Source: Dehalococcoidia bacterium | GTDB lineage: Bacteria; Chloroflexota; Dehalococcoidia; Lucifugimonadales; Lucifugimonadaceae | DNA length: 59,426 nt | Assembly (NCBI GenBank): GCA_002728715.1 | Contig: PBVQ01000003.1 | Location: forward strand, 1-59,426 | Direction of reading: 5' to 3' | Shown here: piece after piece, positions 18,739-27,647 of the stretch | Position numbering within the stretch: position 1 is the stretch's first letter | How the letters are laid out: each line of letters opens with the position of its first letter | The notes under the pieces: model-generated | What the model saw: the letters and a program-made list of their open reading frames with translations, nothing else | Databases searched by the model: none | What the model was told of the DNA's origin: nothing | Position numbers and translations under genes: made by a program

Positions 18739-19827
18739 ATGAATTATCAAGAAGAAAGATCATCTGATTGTAGAATATCTGACGCTTGGACTTATAAAGG
18801 GCTAAAGACTGTCATTATAGAAAACAATTTGATACAAATTATTGTTTTGGCTGATAAAGGTGCAGATATATTTAGTTTTATAGATAAAGAAACTGACACA
18901 GATGTTCTTTGGAAAACTCCGTGGGGAGTAAGAGACCCCAAAACAACTATACCTCCAACTGGCGACCCTGCCTCTGTTTGGTTAGATTTTTACGAAGGAG
19001 GATGGCAAACAGTTTTACCAAATGGTGGATATCCTGGTAATGTAAATGGTGCAGACTTAGGGCTTCATTCAGATATCAATAATATTCCTTGGGATTATTC
19101 AATATTGGTTGACTCACCAGAAAAGGTATCAATAATTTTTTCTGCAAAAAGTATAAGATACCCATTGAATATTAAAAGAAAATTAACTTTAAATAATCAT
19201 TCAAAAATCCTAGAAATAGAACAAACCATTCATAACGATGGCGAAGAAAACATAGATATAGTTTGGTTAGAACATATAGCTTTAGGAGAACCAATTATTT
19301 CTGAAAATTCAACACTGTATTTACCAGAAAACTCAACGATACTTACACACCCAGATGATGTTGAGGCAAGTTCTAAATTAAATCCTGACTTCAAGGGGCC
19401 ATGGCCATATGCTGAACTAAAAAATGGGAAGAAAATAGATTTCAGAAAAATACCTCCGAAAAATGATAGGTCTTTAGACATGGCTTATATATCCGAAATG
19501 GAAAAAGGTTGGTACGCAATAAGAAATGATAATAATAATTTAGGATGGGTAGTAAGTTACCCTAAGGAAATATTTAAATATTTATGGTATTGGAGAAATT
19601 TTGGAGGAGGATACGGTTATCCTTTTTATGGAAGAAGTTACAATGCGGGATTAGAACCTTGCACTAGTTTTAATAATCAAGGATTAGAAGAATCAATAAA
19701 AAATGGAACATCATTAAAATTGAAGCCTAAAGAAAAAATAAACGTTAAAATCAACGCCGGTATATTCTCAGGGAGTGGTAAAATTATTGATGTTGATGAA
19801 AATTGCAATATTGTATTTGAGGAATAA
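18739..19827 (+). CDS. DUF4432/aldose 1-epimerase-like protein
   Basis: A galactose-mutarotase-fold protein, 362 aa, most like the DUF4432 branch of aldose epimerases that bind and may interconvert sugars. An N-terminal beta-rich half carries the LADKGADIFSFIDK segment typical of this fold, followed by GGWQTVLPNGG and LGLHSD. Histidines and glutamates expected at the sugar site are present (WLEHIALGEP), but the precise catalytic residues are uncertain. GGAG lies just upstream of the ATG. It is first in a three-gene cassette with an aldo/keto reductase 3 nt downstream. Confidence 0.8.
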   Translation: MNYQEERSSDCRISDAWTYKGLKTVIIENNLIQIIVLADKGADIFSFIDKETDTDVLWKTPWGVRDPKTTIPPTGDPASVWLDFYEGGWQTVLPNGGYPGNVNGADLGLHSDINNIPWDYSILVDSPEKVSIIFSAKSIRYPLNIKRKLTLNNHSKILEIEQTIHNDGEENIDIVWLEHIALGEPIISENSTLYLPENSTILTHPDDVEASSKLNPDFKGPWPYAELKNGKKIDFRKIPPKNDRSLDMAYISEMEKGWYAIRNDNNNLGWVVSYPKEIFKYLWYWRNFGGGYGYPFYGRSYNAGLEPCTSFNNQGLEESIKNGTSLKLKPKEKINVKINAGIFSGSGKIIDVDENCNIVFEE

Positions 19828-19830
19828 ATA

Positions 19831-20832
19831 ATGAGAAAAAGAACATTTGGTAATAGCGATCTAGAAACATCTGTCATTGGTTATGGGGGTTGGCCAATGG
19901 GAAGAGGCCAATATGGCCCGTTTGATGACGACAATGCTATAAAATCGGCTAAAATATCATATGAAAATGGTATTACATTATTTGATACTGCTGCAATTTA
20001 TGGTTGGGGTTATGGAGAGAAACTTATGGGTAAAGCTATAAAAGATTTTAGAAAAAATATAGTTTTAGTTACCAAAGGAGCGAGGGAGTGGGATAGAAAT
20101 AATCCTGACAGAAATACCGCTACAATTGCAGATTCTGATCCAATAAAGCTAGCGAATTCAATTGATGAAAGCTTAAGAAGATTACAAACAGACTACATAG
20201 ATTTATTTTTAATACATTGGCCTGATAAAACTAGACCTTTTTCAGTTCCTATGGAAGTTCTTGAAAAAGCAAAAAAAGATGGCAAAATAAGATATTCAGG
20301 AGTTTCAAATTTTTCTGTTTCTATGATGGAAGAATCTCTTCAATCGAGCGATATAATAACAAATCAAATTGGATATCATATTTTTGATAGAAGGCCAGAA
20401 GAAGAAGTGATGCCTTATATAAAAAAGAAAAATATGGGAATTATGGCTTATGGATCTATGGCTCATGGATTATTAACAGGAAGATGGAATACTTCTAAAA
20501 CATTTTCTAATGATGATTGGAGACAGAATACTACTAATTTTGGTTTACATTCATGGAGTAAAGAAAACTTGAAGAGTAATTTAGAGGTTGTAAATAAAAT
20601 TCAGGAATTAGGGAATGAATATAATAAATCAATTACTCAGTTAGCTATATCGTGGGTTTTAGCAAATGATACCGTAAGTGTAGCTTTGGCTGGTTCTACA
20701 AAACCTGAAAATAGCAAAGAAAATATAGGTGGTGATTGGGATATGCCAGATGAGCTAAAAAAAGAAATTGATAAAATTGTACTTACAACTGGATCAGGTG
20801 TAGGAAAATCTGGAATGGAAATAGCCACCTAA
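19831..20832 (+). CDS. Aldo/keto reductase
   Basis: A 333-aa NAD(P)-dependent oxidoreductase of the AKR family. The catalytic set is visible: Asp and Tyr in FDTAAIYGWG, Lys in LVTKGA and His in LIHWPD. The C-terminal cofactor-binding segment includes LAGSTKPEN. It probably oxidises or reduces a sugar or sugar-derived aldehyde, since it is sandwiched between a mutarotase-like gene and an amidohydrolase. The stop TAA overlaps the ATG of the next gene (TAATG). It is not a recent duplicate of the reductase at 5081-6073. Confidence 0.9.
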   Translation: MRKRTFGNSDLETSVIGYGGWPMGRGQYGPFDDDNAIKSAKISYENGITLFDTAAIYGWGYGEKLMGKAIKDFRKNIVLVTKGAREWDRNNPDRNTATIADSDPIKLANSIDESLRRLQTDYIDLFLIHWPDKTRPFSVPMEVLEKAKKDGKIRYSGVSNFSVSMMEESLQSSDIITNQIGYHIFDRRPEEEVMPYIKKKNMGIMAYGSMAHGLLTGRWNTSKTFSNDDWRQNTTNFGLHSWSKENLKSNLEVVNKIQELGNEYNKSITQLAISWVLANDTVSVALAGSTKPENSKENIGGDWDMPDELKKEIDKIVLTTGSGVGKSGMEIAT

Positions 20833-21611
20833 TGATTATTGATACACATTGCCATGCTGGTAATAATTGGTTCCTTCCAATAGAATCTTTAGAATTTGAG
20901 ATGAAAATGTCTAAGGTTGACGCTGCACTCTTAGTTCAACATGGAGGAAATTATGATAATGATTACATAATTAATCAGTCAGATAAAAATCCTAAAAAAT
21001 TCAAGTGTGTAGTACTCATTGACCCAGACGAAAAAAAACCATTAAAAAAACTAGAGCAACTGAAAGAAAAAAATATTTCTGGATTAAGATTATTCCCTAA
21101 CAGCATTTTTTCAAATTTAACTGACCAAAACGAAATTTGGTCAAAATCAGGTGAACTTGATATCTTAATAAGTTGCCAACCATTTTCTTCTGAAAAAAGT
21201 CTCTATGATAAAAAATTCATTAATATAGTAGAAAAAAATCCCAAAACAAATATTATTATTGAACATTTGGGAGGTATAGGAATAAATGGTTCACTAGAAA
21301 GTTTCAAGAAATTCTTAGACATTGCTAAATATCCTAATATATATATTAAAGTTCCTGGATTGGGAGAGGTACTTAAAAGGCCTAAAATACTAAAACCCGA
21401 ATTTTCTTTTCAAAAAGAATCTGAATATTTTGGACTAACTTTAGATGCATTCGGTTCAGAGAGAATGATGTGGGGCAGCGATTACCCTCCAAGTGCAGGT
21501 AGAGAAGGATACCGTAACACAATGTTAGGTATTATAGACAACCCTATCTTTTCAGAAATTGACGTGAAAAATATTATGGGTTTAACAGCAAAAAAGTTGT
21601 TAAGTTTATAA
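20832..21611 (+). CDS. Amidohydrolase (amidohydrolase_2 family), possible lactonase
   Basis: A TIM-barrel metal-dependent hydrolase or decarboxylase, 259 aa. The N-terminal HxH metal site is in DTHCHAG, another His in IIEHLGG, and the catalytic Asp in MWGSDYPPS. This family includes sugar lactonases (such as those for fucono- and rhamnono-lactone) and aromatic decarboxylases such as ACMSD. Beside an aldose-oxidising-type AKR and an acid-sugar-type enolase enzyme, a lactonase role would complete an oxidation-hydrolysis-dehydration route. That is inference from context. Confidence 0.85.
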   Translation: MIIDTHCHAGNNWFLPIESLEFEMKMSKVDAALLVQHGGNYDNDYIINQSDKNPKKFKCVVLIDPDEKKPLKKLEQLKEKNISGLRLFPNSIFSNLTDQNEIWSKSGELDILISCQPFSSEKSLYDKKFINIVEKNPKTNIIIEHLGGIGINGSLESFKKFLDIAKYPNIYIKVPGLGEVLKRPKILKPEFSFQKESEYFGLTLDAFGSERMMWGSDYPPSAGREGYRNTMLGIIDNPIFSEIDVKNIMGLTAKKLLSL

Positions 21612-21617
21612 TCATAA

Positions 21618-21645
21618 ATTTTCGCTTTCAATAAGTAACGAAAAT
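21618..21645. other. Short hairpin between the catabolic cassette and the his operon
   Basis: ATTTTCG (21618-21624) and CGAAAAT (21639-21645) are perfect inverted repeats with a 14-nt loop in the 78-bp gap before hisZ. It has no T-tract, so it is not a typical terminator. It is too short to call a T-box or a histidine leader, and I see no run of His codons. Confidence 0.25.
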
Positions 21646-21689
21646 ATATATATTGTCGAGTAAAATATATATGTATTATTTTTATTATC

Positions 21690-22961
21690 ATGAAATTTAA
21701 ACCTGTAAATAAAATTCCAAATATGGAAGACATATCTTCTGAGATTATTCAAAAGAGAGATAACATTATATATAAATTAGGATCTTTCCTAAATTTATAT
21801 GGATATGATCAAGTTGAAACGCCTATTATTGAAGAAACTGAATTATTCATTAGAAAGTCTGGCGGGGAATTATCTAATAAGTTGTACTCATTTGTCGAAC
21901 CAGGAGGTAATAAAGTAAGCCTACGCCCTGAAATCACATCAGGTTTAGTTAGAACTGCAAATCAAAAAATTAGCACCTCTAAAAATCTTAGATTCTATTA
22001 TAATGGTCCAGTTTTTCGATACTCATCACCAGAGGAAATATATGCAAATAAATCAAGGCAATATACTCAATTTGGCGCTGAACTTTTTGGTTCGAAATCC
22101 ATTCATTCTGATGCGGAAATTTTATCGATTGCAATAAAAGGCCTTAAGATAATTGGCATTAATAATCCAAAAATTTGTATATTTAATATGAATATAATAA
22201 ATGAAATTCTTTCAATTTTTAATATCTCAGATAGAGGTAGATTGTTTTTAATAAAGAATGTTGAAGACATAAAAATTTTATCAAATAAAGAAATAATAAA
22301 AAAAGCAAAATCTATAGGAATTATTAAAAATAATAAAATTGAGAAAAACATGACTTATTCTAAGGATTCAATTAATGGCTTTATTGGGAGAAGAACCAAA
22401 GCTGACATTATAAATAGAATTAAATTAGAAGAAAATCTTTTAGATGAAAACAGATTCCTCTCAGCACTAAATTTTGTAAAAAAAATGTATAAAATATCTG
22501 GAGATCCAGATAAATCATTGAGTAAATTTTCCAAGTTATTAGATAATTACGATAGCAAATTCAAATTACTCTCACAATACTTTATAGATCTTATTGAAGC
22601 TTTAGAGATGGAAAAAATAAATATCTCAAATATAATTTTAGACTTTGGTCTATCGAAAAGTATTTCATATTATAATGGACTTATTTTTGACATTTATGTT
22701 AATAGCAAAGCCATTGAGTCTATTGCTAGTGGAGGAAGATATGATGATCTAAATAAAATTTTAGGTTATCAAAATAATTTACCTGCGCTTGGTTTTGCTT
22801 ATAATATTGATGAAATAACTAAATTACTCAGAAGTGAAGAAAAAAAAGTTTCAGAGAATATATTAAAACAAACCAAAAGCAATAATATGAGAGAAATAAT
22901 TAATAAAGTAAATAAAGATAGAGAATCTGGTTTTAGATCCTATGTGGAGTACATAGAATAA
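21690..22961 (+). CDS. hisZ: ATP phosphoribosyltransferase regulatory subunit (HisRS-like)
   Basis: A catalytically inactive histidyl-tRNA-synthetase paralogue that joins the short HisG to form the active, histidine-sensitive enzyme. Class II synthetase features remain: a motif-2-like YNGPVFRYSSPE, a QFGAELFG segment and a late ASGGRYDDL. The HisRS anticodon-binding domain is absent. About 40 extra lysine-rich residues follow the core. HisZ identity is backed by the immediately following short-form hisG, 2 nt downstream. The length, 423 aa, lies in the HisZ range. Confidence 0.88.
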   Translation: MKFKPVNKIPNMEDISSEIIQKRDNIIYKLGSFLNLYGYDQVETPIIEETELFIRKSGGELSNKLYSFVEPGGNKVSLRPEITSGLVRTANQKISTSKNLRFYYNGPVFRYSSPEEIYANKSRQYTQFGAELFGSKSIHSDAEILSIAIKGLKIIGINNPKICIFNMNIINEILSIFNISDRGRLFLIKNVEDIKILSNKEIIKKAKSIGIIKNNKIEKNMTYSKDSINGFIGRRTKADIINRIKLEENLLDENRFLSALNFVKKMYKISGDPDKSLSKFSKLLDNYDSKFKLLSQYFIDLIEALEMEKINISNIILDFGLSKSISYYNGLIFDIYVNSKAIESIASGGRYDDLNKILGYQNNLPALGFAYNIDEITKLLRSEEKKVSENILKQTKSNNMREIINKVNKDRESGFRSYVEYIE

Positions 22962-22963
22962 CC

Positions 22964-23704
22964 ATGTCAAATTTACGTCTAGCAATTCCTTCTACTGGAG
23001 CATTATACGAAGACTCAATAAATTTTTTACAAAAGAAAAACCTAGAAATTAATAGGTTGAATTCAAGAAAGTATACTGCGAATATACCTTCGCTAAAGAA
23101 TATAAGTGTTCTTTTCCAGAGACAATCAGATATCACTATGGAGCTAGATAACGATAGTGCAGATATAGGAATTGTTGGACTAGATAGATATTTTGAATCG
23201 AGATTAGAAAAAGGAAATCTCGAAATAATGGATAAAAATTTGGGTTTTGGCCACGCAAAATTAGTTATAGCCATTCCAGACTCTTGGATAGATGTAAACT
23301 CTATGTTTGACCTAGCTGATATATCTCTTGAGTTTAGAAAAAAGGGTAGAAACATGAGAATCGCAACAAAATATCCAAGATTAGTTAACCGTTTCTTGCG
23401 TACAAATGATGTAAATTTTATTGATATAGTTCATATATCAGGAGGATTAGAGGCAGCTCCTATTATGGGTTATGCAGATATTATTGCTGATATAACTGCA
23501 ACCGGTACCACATTAAAAGAGAATGACTTAAGAATAATTGATGATGGGATAGTAATTGAATCACAAGCTGTAATGATTTGCAATTATGCATCAATCTTAA
23601 TTGATGATGAAAAAATCAATCTATTTAGCACATTATACGAAAGAGTTACTAATAAATCTGCTAAAGTGTTTGTTGATAATATAAGAAAGTATAAAACATT
23701 ATGA
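22964..23704 (+). CDS. hisG: ATP phosphoribosyltransferase, short form
   Basis: Catalyses the first step of histidine synthesis, ATP plus PRPP to phosphoribosyl-ATP. It has the periplasmic-binding-like fold, with LRLAIPSTGALYEDS at the N-terminus, DIGIVGLDRY, and the phosphate-binding DITATGTTLKEN near the C-terminus. At 246 aa it lacks the regulatory ACT-like domain of long HisG, consistent with dependence on HisZ encoded directly upstream. It overlaps hisD by 4 nt. Confidence 0.95.
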   Translation: MSNLRLAIPSTGALYEDSINFLQKKNLEINRLNSRKYTANIPSLKNISVLFQRQSDITMELDNDSADIGIVGLDRYFESRLEKGNLEIMDKNLGFGHAKLVIAIPDSWIDVNSMFDLADISLEFRKKGRNMRIATKYPRLVNRFLRTNDVNFIDIVHISGGLEAAPIMGYADIIADITATGTTLKENDLRIIDDGIVIESQAVMICNYASILIDDEKINLFSTLYERVTNKSAKVFVDNIRKYKTL

Positions 23705-25017
23705 AACATATAACTAAGATAAAAGATGCTATTACTTTTTTTGAAAATGAGAGAGTCATAAGTAATAATAATATTCTTTCAGATGGAAATGGTTTGTTTC
23801 CTAAAAAATATATACCATCTTATTTTGTAAAAAAAATTGATGAAATAGTTAGAAAAGAGGGAGATGAAGGTCTAAGAAGAATATCCTCTTATATAGATAG
23901 AAATAATCTCGTTGATTTTGAGATACCAAAAAATGAAATCATAAAATCTATCGAATCATTAAATAAAGATGAAGAAAAGGCGATAAAAAATTCTATAGAA
24001 AGAGTAACTGATTATCAAAAAAAATTATTGAATAATACTTGGATGAATGAAGATCAAACAATTGGAGAAAAAGTTGTTCCAATGGAATCCTCATTAGCGT
24101 ATGTTCCATCGGGCACTGCTCCTTTGATATCAACTGCAATAATGACTATTGTTCCTGCAAAAGTAGCTGGTGTAAAAAATATTTATGTAACTACTCCTGC
24201 TGATAAAAATTCAAAAGTGTCTGAAAAAATTCTTGCTGCTTCTTATTTGTCTGGGGCTGACCGGATATTTAAGATAGGAGGAGCACAGGCCATTTCTGCT
24301 TTTACCTATGGGACCGAGCTTATCCCAAAAGTTGATATTATTTGTGGTCCAGGAAATTTATGGGTAACTGCAGCAAAAAAGCATGTATATGGCGATGTAG
24401 GAATTGATGGGTTATATGGTCCAACTGAAACTTTGGTGATTATTGATGAAAATTCTGACCCAGATTACGCTGCGTCAGACCTCATAGCCCAAGCTGAGCA
24501 TGATGTTAGTGCTATGCCTATATTAATATCTAATTCAGAGACAGCAATAAATAATGTTATGAAATCTATAAAAAAACAGGTTATAAATTTAGAAAGAAGT
24601 TCAATAATTAATCAATCTCTTAAAAATAGGGGGGTAACCATTTTTTTGTCTACTCTAGATGAAATAGCTACTATTACAAATTATATTGCCCCAGAACATT
24701 TATGTATAGCAACAAAAAATCCAGAAAAAATATATAACAAAATTACAAACGCTGGAGCAATTTTTATGGGGGAGTGGTCAGCTGAAGTAATGGCTGATTA
24801 TATTGCAGGTCCTTCGCATGTTATGCCCACCTCAGGAACTGCAAAATTTTCATCATCCTTGTCCGTTCGAAATTTTCTAAAATATATACCTGTATTAAAC
24901 TTTAAAGAATCTACTTTTAGTAAATTATCTTTAGATGCTGAACTTATTGCAAATATGGAAAACTTGAGCGGACACGCAAATGCAGCTAAGATAAGAATTG
25001 AAAAGTCAAATGGATAA
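23701..25017 (+). CDS. hisD: Histidinol dehydrogenase
   Basis: Catalyses the two-step NAD-dependent oxidation of L-histidinol to histidine, the last reactions of the pathway. It has the central GPGNLWVTAAK segment, the zinc-site AQAEHDVSA and the catalytic Glu-His of APEHLCI, followed by the GPSHVMPTSGTA block. The length, 438 aa, is normal. The start overlaps the hisG stop by 4 nt and the stop overlaps the hisC start by 8 nt. Confidence 0.97.
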   Translation: MKHITKIKDAITFFENERVISNNNILSDGNGLFPKKYIPSYFVKKIDEIVRKEGDEGLRRISSYIDRNNLVDFEIPKNEIIKSIESLNKDEEKAIKNSIERVTDYQKKLLNNTWMNEDQTIGEKVVPMESSLAYVPSGTAPLISTAIMTIVPAKVAGVKNIYVTTPADKNSKVSEKILAASYLSGADRIFKIGGAQAISAFTYGTELIPKVDIICGPGNLWVTAAKKHVYGDVGIDGLYGPTETLVIIDENSDPDYAASDLIAQAEHDVSAMPILISNSETAINNVMKSIKKQVINLERSSIINQSLKNRGVTIFLSTLDEIATITNYIAPEHLCIATKNPEKIYNKITNAGAIFMGEWSAEVMADYIAGPSHVMPTSGTAKFSSSLSVRNFLKYIPVLNFKESTFSKLSLDAELIANMENLSGHANAAKIRIEKSNG

Positions 25018-26107
25018 AATATCAAAAAAAATAAGAAAGCACTTAAGAATTGTTAAGACCTATGAAGGTGTTGATTCTAATATAAATTTATCAAAAAAAT
25101 CTGGAATACCAACAAAAAATCTTATCAGGCTAAATGCAAATGAAAACCCTTATGGAACAATTCCTGAAGTCAAGAATTCTCTTCAAGAAATTGCACTACA
25201 CGAATATCCAGACCCAGAACAAAAAATTATACGTAAAGCTATTTCAGAGTATGTTAGCCTTCCTGAAAATTTAATTATTGCAGGAGCAGGCGGGGATGAA
25301 ATAATCGATCTTATTCTAAGATTATTCATTAATGAAAAAGATGAAGTAATTGATTGTATTCCTACTTTTGGAATGTATAATTTTGCAGCAAAACTATCAA
25401 ATTCTTCCATTATCTCAATTTCAAGAAAAAATAACTGGGAATTAGACACAGAAAAAATAATATCCAAAATTACCGATAAAACAAAAGTCATTTTTATAGC
25501 TTAACCAAATAACCCAACTGGGAATTTGGCTCAGGAAAATCAAATAATTGATCTCCTTGAAACTGGAATAATAGTATGTCTAGACGAAACGTACTTTGAA
25601 TTCTCAAATTTTTCTTTTTCACATCTATTAAATAAATACAGTAATTTAATTATTATTAGATCTTTTAGTAAATGGGCGGGGATAGCTGGCCTAAGAGTAG
25701 GATACGCAATTAGCTCTGAAATAATTATTAAGCATCTTATGGATATCAAGCAACCTTATAATGTAAATGTTGCAGCAGAGAATGCGGTAATACAAACATT
25801 AAAGTACAAAGATAAATTATTTGAAAAAGTAAAAAAACTCATGGATGAAAAAGAAAGATTAGAAGATTACATAAAATCATGTAATAACATAACTTCCTTT
25901 CCATCTCAAGCTAATTTTATTCTCTGCAAATTTTCAGAGTTCAGCAGTGAAAAAATTTATGAAATTTTTGCATCTGAAGGTATATTTACAAGAAAGTTTG
26001 ATCAAAAAATGCTTGAAAATTGTATAAGAATAAGCGCCGGTACACCAGAACAAACAGATAAAGTAATAAGTGTGATTAATAAAATTGAAAAAAATTTTTA
26101 TATATAA
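25010..26107 (+). pseudogene. hisC: Histidinol-phosphate aminotransferase interrupted by one in-frame TAA
   Basis: A PLP enzyme that converts imidazole-acetol phosphate to histidinol phosphate. The frame runs from ATG 25010 (inside the end of hisD) to TAA 26105-26107, 365 codons, a normal HisC length. A single TAA at 25502-25504 (codon 165) breaks it. The residues around the stop, FIA then PNNPTGN, form the highly conserved HisC loop, where Ser, Asn or Thr usually sits at the missing position; TCA to TAA is one base. Downstream the frame is intact, with DETYFEF and the PLP-lysine segment RSFSKWAG (Lys about 221). It could be a real nonsense mutation, a sequencing or assembly error, or tolerated by readthrough. 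hisB starts at the last base. Confidence 0.9.
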
Positions 26108-26712
26108 TGGACAAATCAAATAATAGAAAAGCAAAAATTTCTCGTGAAACCTCTGAGAGCAATATATCTGTATCGATAAATTTAGATGGTACAGGTAAGT
26201 CTAATATTGATACTCCTCTTGGATTTTTCAAACATATGTTAAATCAAATTTCTAAACATGGATTAATAGACCTAGATATTTCTGCAAATGGAGATCTTGA
26301 AACAGGAACACACCACACTATTGAAGATACTGCAATAGCATTAGGAAGAGCTATTGATTCTGCTTTAGGAGACAGAAAAGGTATAATTCGCATGTCAAAT
26401 AAAATTTGTCCACTTGATGAATCATTATCTCAGGCAGTTATTGACCTTTCTGGACGAGGCTATTCAGTTGTAGATATGATGTTGCCTAACAATATTGGAG
26501 AATTCCCAACTGATATGGTAAGACATTTTTTTGAGACTCTAGCTGTTGAAGGTAGATTTTGTTTGCACCTAAGTGTTCTCAAAGGAGAAAATGAGCATCA
26601 TATTATAGAATCTGCTTTCAAAGCTTTTGCTAGGGCACTAAGAGAAGCATCTACAATAGATCCTAGGTCGCCAAATGTTGTACCTAGCAGTAAGGGTACT
26701 CTTACAAGTTAG
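26107..26712 (+). CDS. hisB: Imidazoleglycerol-phosphate dehydratase
   Basis: Dehydrates IGP to imidazole-acetol phosphate, the substrate of HisC. The manganese-binding His/Glu repeats are visible as HHTIEDTAIALG near residues 78-89 and EHHIIESAFKAF near residue 165. The length, 201 aa, is typical of monofunctional HisB. The start overlaps the hisC stop by one base. The gene ends on 26712 and the convergent purS stop begins on 26713, so the two genes touch with no terminator between them. hisA, hisF, hisH, hisI and hisE are not in the window. Confidence 0.96.
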   Translation: MDKSNNRKAKISRETSESNISVSINLDGTGKSNIDTPLGFFKHMLNQISKHGLIDLDISANGDLETGTHHTIEDTAIALGRAIDSALGDRKGIIRMSNKICPLDESLSQAVIDLSGRGYSVVDMMLPNNIGEFPTDMVRHFFETLAVEGRFCLHLSVLKGENEHHIIESAFKAFARALREASTIDPRSPNVVPSSKGTLTS

Positions 26713-26964
26713 CTATGTTTTACTTATAATTTCATAACTATATGTTTCAATTATAGGATTTGTAATTACGTTGTCGCAAATATTTTCCACTATTTTAGCA
26801 ACTTCTTTTTCTTCGTCGCCATTTATATTTATTTCAAAATATTTCCCAGATCTAAGAGAGTCAATTTGCTTATGATCTAACCTGTGAAGTGCCTCTAGAA
26901 TTGTTTGTCCTTCTGGGTCATTCACGGTTGATTTTAGTTTTACTTGTACTTTTACTAAAAACAT
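26713..26964 (-). CDS. purS: Phosphoribosylformylglycinamidine synthase subunit PurS
   Basis: A small structural subunit that joins PurL and PurQ in the fourth step of purine synthesis. The 83-aa protein has the PurS features VKLKSTVNDPEGQTI at the N-terminus and SLRSGKYFEI in the middle. It is the last gene of the minus-strand purine cluster. Its usual partners purQ and purL do not follow; the region downstream belongs to the convergent his operon. The purS stop abuts the hisB stop. Confidence 0.9.
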   Translation of the reverse strand: MFLVKVQVKLKSTVNDPEGQTILEALHRLDHKQIDSLRSGKYFEININGDEEKEVAKIVENICDNVITNPIIETYSYEIISKT

Positions 26965-26966
26965 GA

Positions 26967-27644
26967 CTAATAAAGATTATACCTTATAGTTTGAGGACCT
27001 CTATCTTGATATTCATCTATAAATAACTTAATTTTTTCTATATCCACATTATCAAGCAATAGATGATGTCTCCAGGCAGTGATAGCTATTTTTTTTGGCA
27101 TGTAAGAATGAGGGGACATAATATATTGTGAGGAATCAACAGGAATTATATCTTCTAATTCACTAACTATCTCTGGGCACTCTTCAGGACAATAGTAATG
27201 TAAACCTATTCCACCGAATTCTAGGTTCTGTATCAATATTTCAGGAATTATTTCATAATCATAAATTCCCCACCGAGCTGGAGAAGGTATTCCAAATGGA
27301 GTCTCTGGACCATTCCAGTGTGGTCCAGAAGTTGGAGGGTTTGTAGAATATTCACCTTGGTATCCTACCCCAATTTCTAGTTCTTTTCTTCCGTCATTTG
27401 GGTCTAAAGGCAAATGTCCGGAAGTATTTATGCCTTTAGGATTAGAATTATTAGAATTGGTATTGGGGGATAAAACCAAAGATGCAATAAATAATACTGC
27501 TAACAAAATACCAAAAAACATAAGAATTGATCTTTTCTTACGAGCTCTATTTTTACTTCTCTCCCTTCTTTCTTCTCTTATTTGAGCCTTAGACATTCCG
27601 CGTCTTTCAGGAGGTCGGGTAGAAGCTTTTCTATTATCTTTCAT
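26967..27644 (-). CDS. DUF3105 membrane-anchored protein
   Basis: A 225-aa protein with a very basic N-terminus (about residues 1-38, rich in Arg, Lys and Glu) and one transmembrane segment (about 39-59). A DUF3105 domain outside the membrane follows. The domain hallmark YSTNPPTSGPHW is clear, with conserved His residues and a YYCPEECPE stretch. The function of DUF3105 is not established. It lies between purC and purS with gaps of 2-3 nt, so it is probably co-transcribed with the purine genes, though a functional link is unproven. Confidence 0.85.
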   Translation of the reverse strand: MKDNRKASTRPPERRGMSKAQIREERRERSKNRARKKRSILMFFGILLAVLFIASLVLSPNTNSNNSNPKGINTSGHLPLDPNDGRKELEIGVGYQGEYSTNPPTSGPHWNGPETPFGIPSPARWGIYDYEIIPEILIQNLEFGGIGLHYYCPEECPEIVSELEDIIPVDSSQYIMSPHSYMPKKIAITAWRHHLLLDNVDIEKIKLFIDEYQDRGPQTIRYNLY

Positions 27645-27647
27645 TGA

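Noticed and set aside
5081-20832. The two aldo/keto reductases as a recent duplication
   Set aside because: Their motifs and flanking residues differ widely (GLGTAPLSG versus GGWPMGRGQYG), so they are distant family members.
22933-23355. Long minus-strand open frame across hisG
   Set aside because: It overlaps fully conserved hisG on the other strand, has no matching family features and is a shadow frame.
25502-25504. TAA in hisC as a recoded sense codon
   Set aside because: TAA ends many clearly complete genes in this window (for example smpB, aroE and hisB), and the equivalent position in dapL is a sense codon, so general recoding is excluded.
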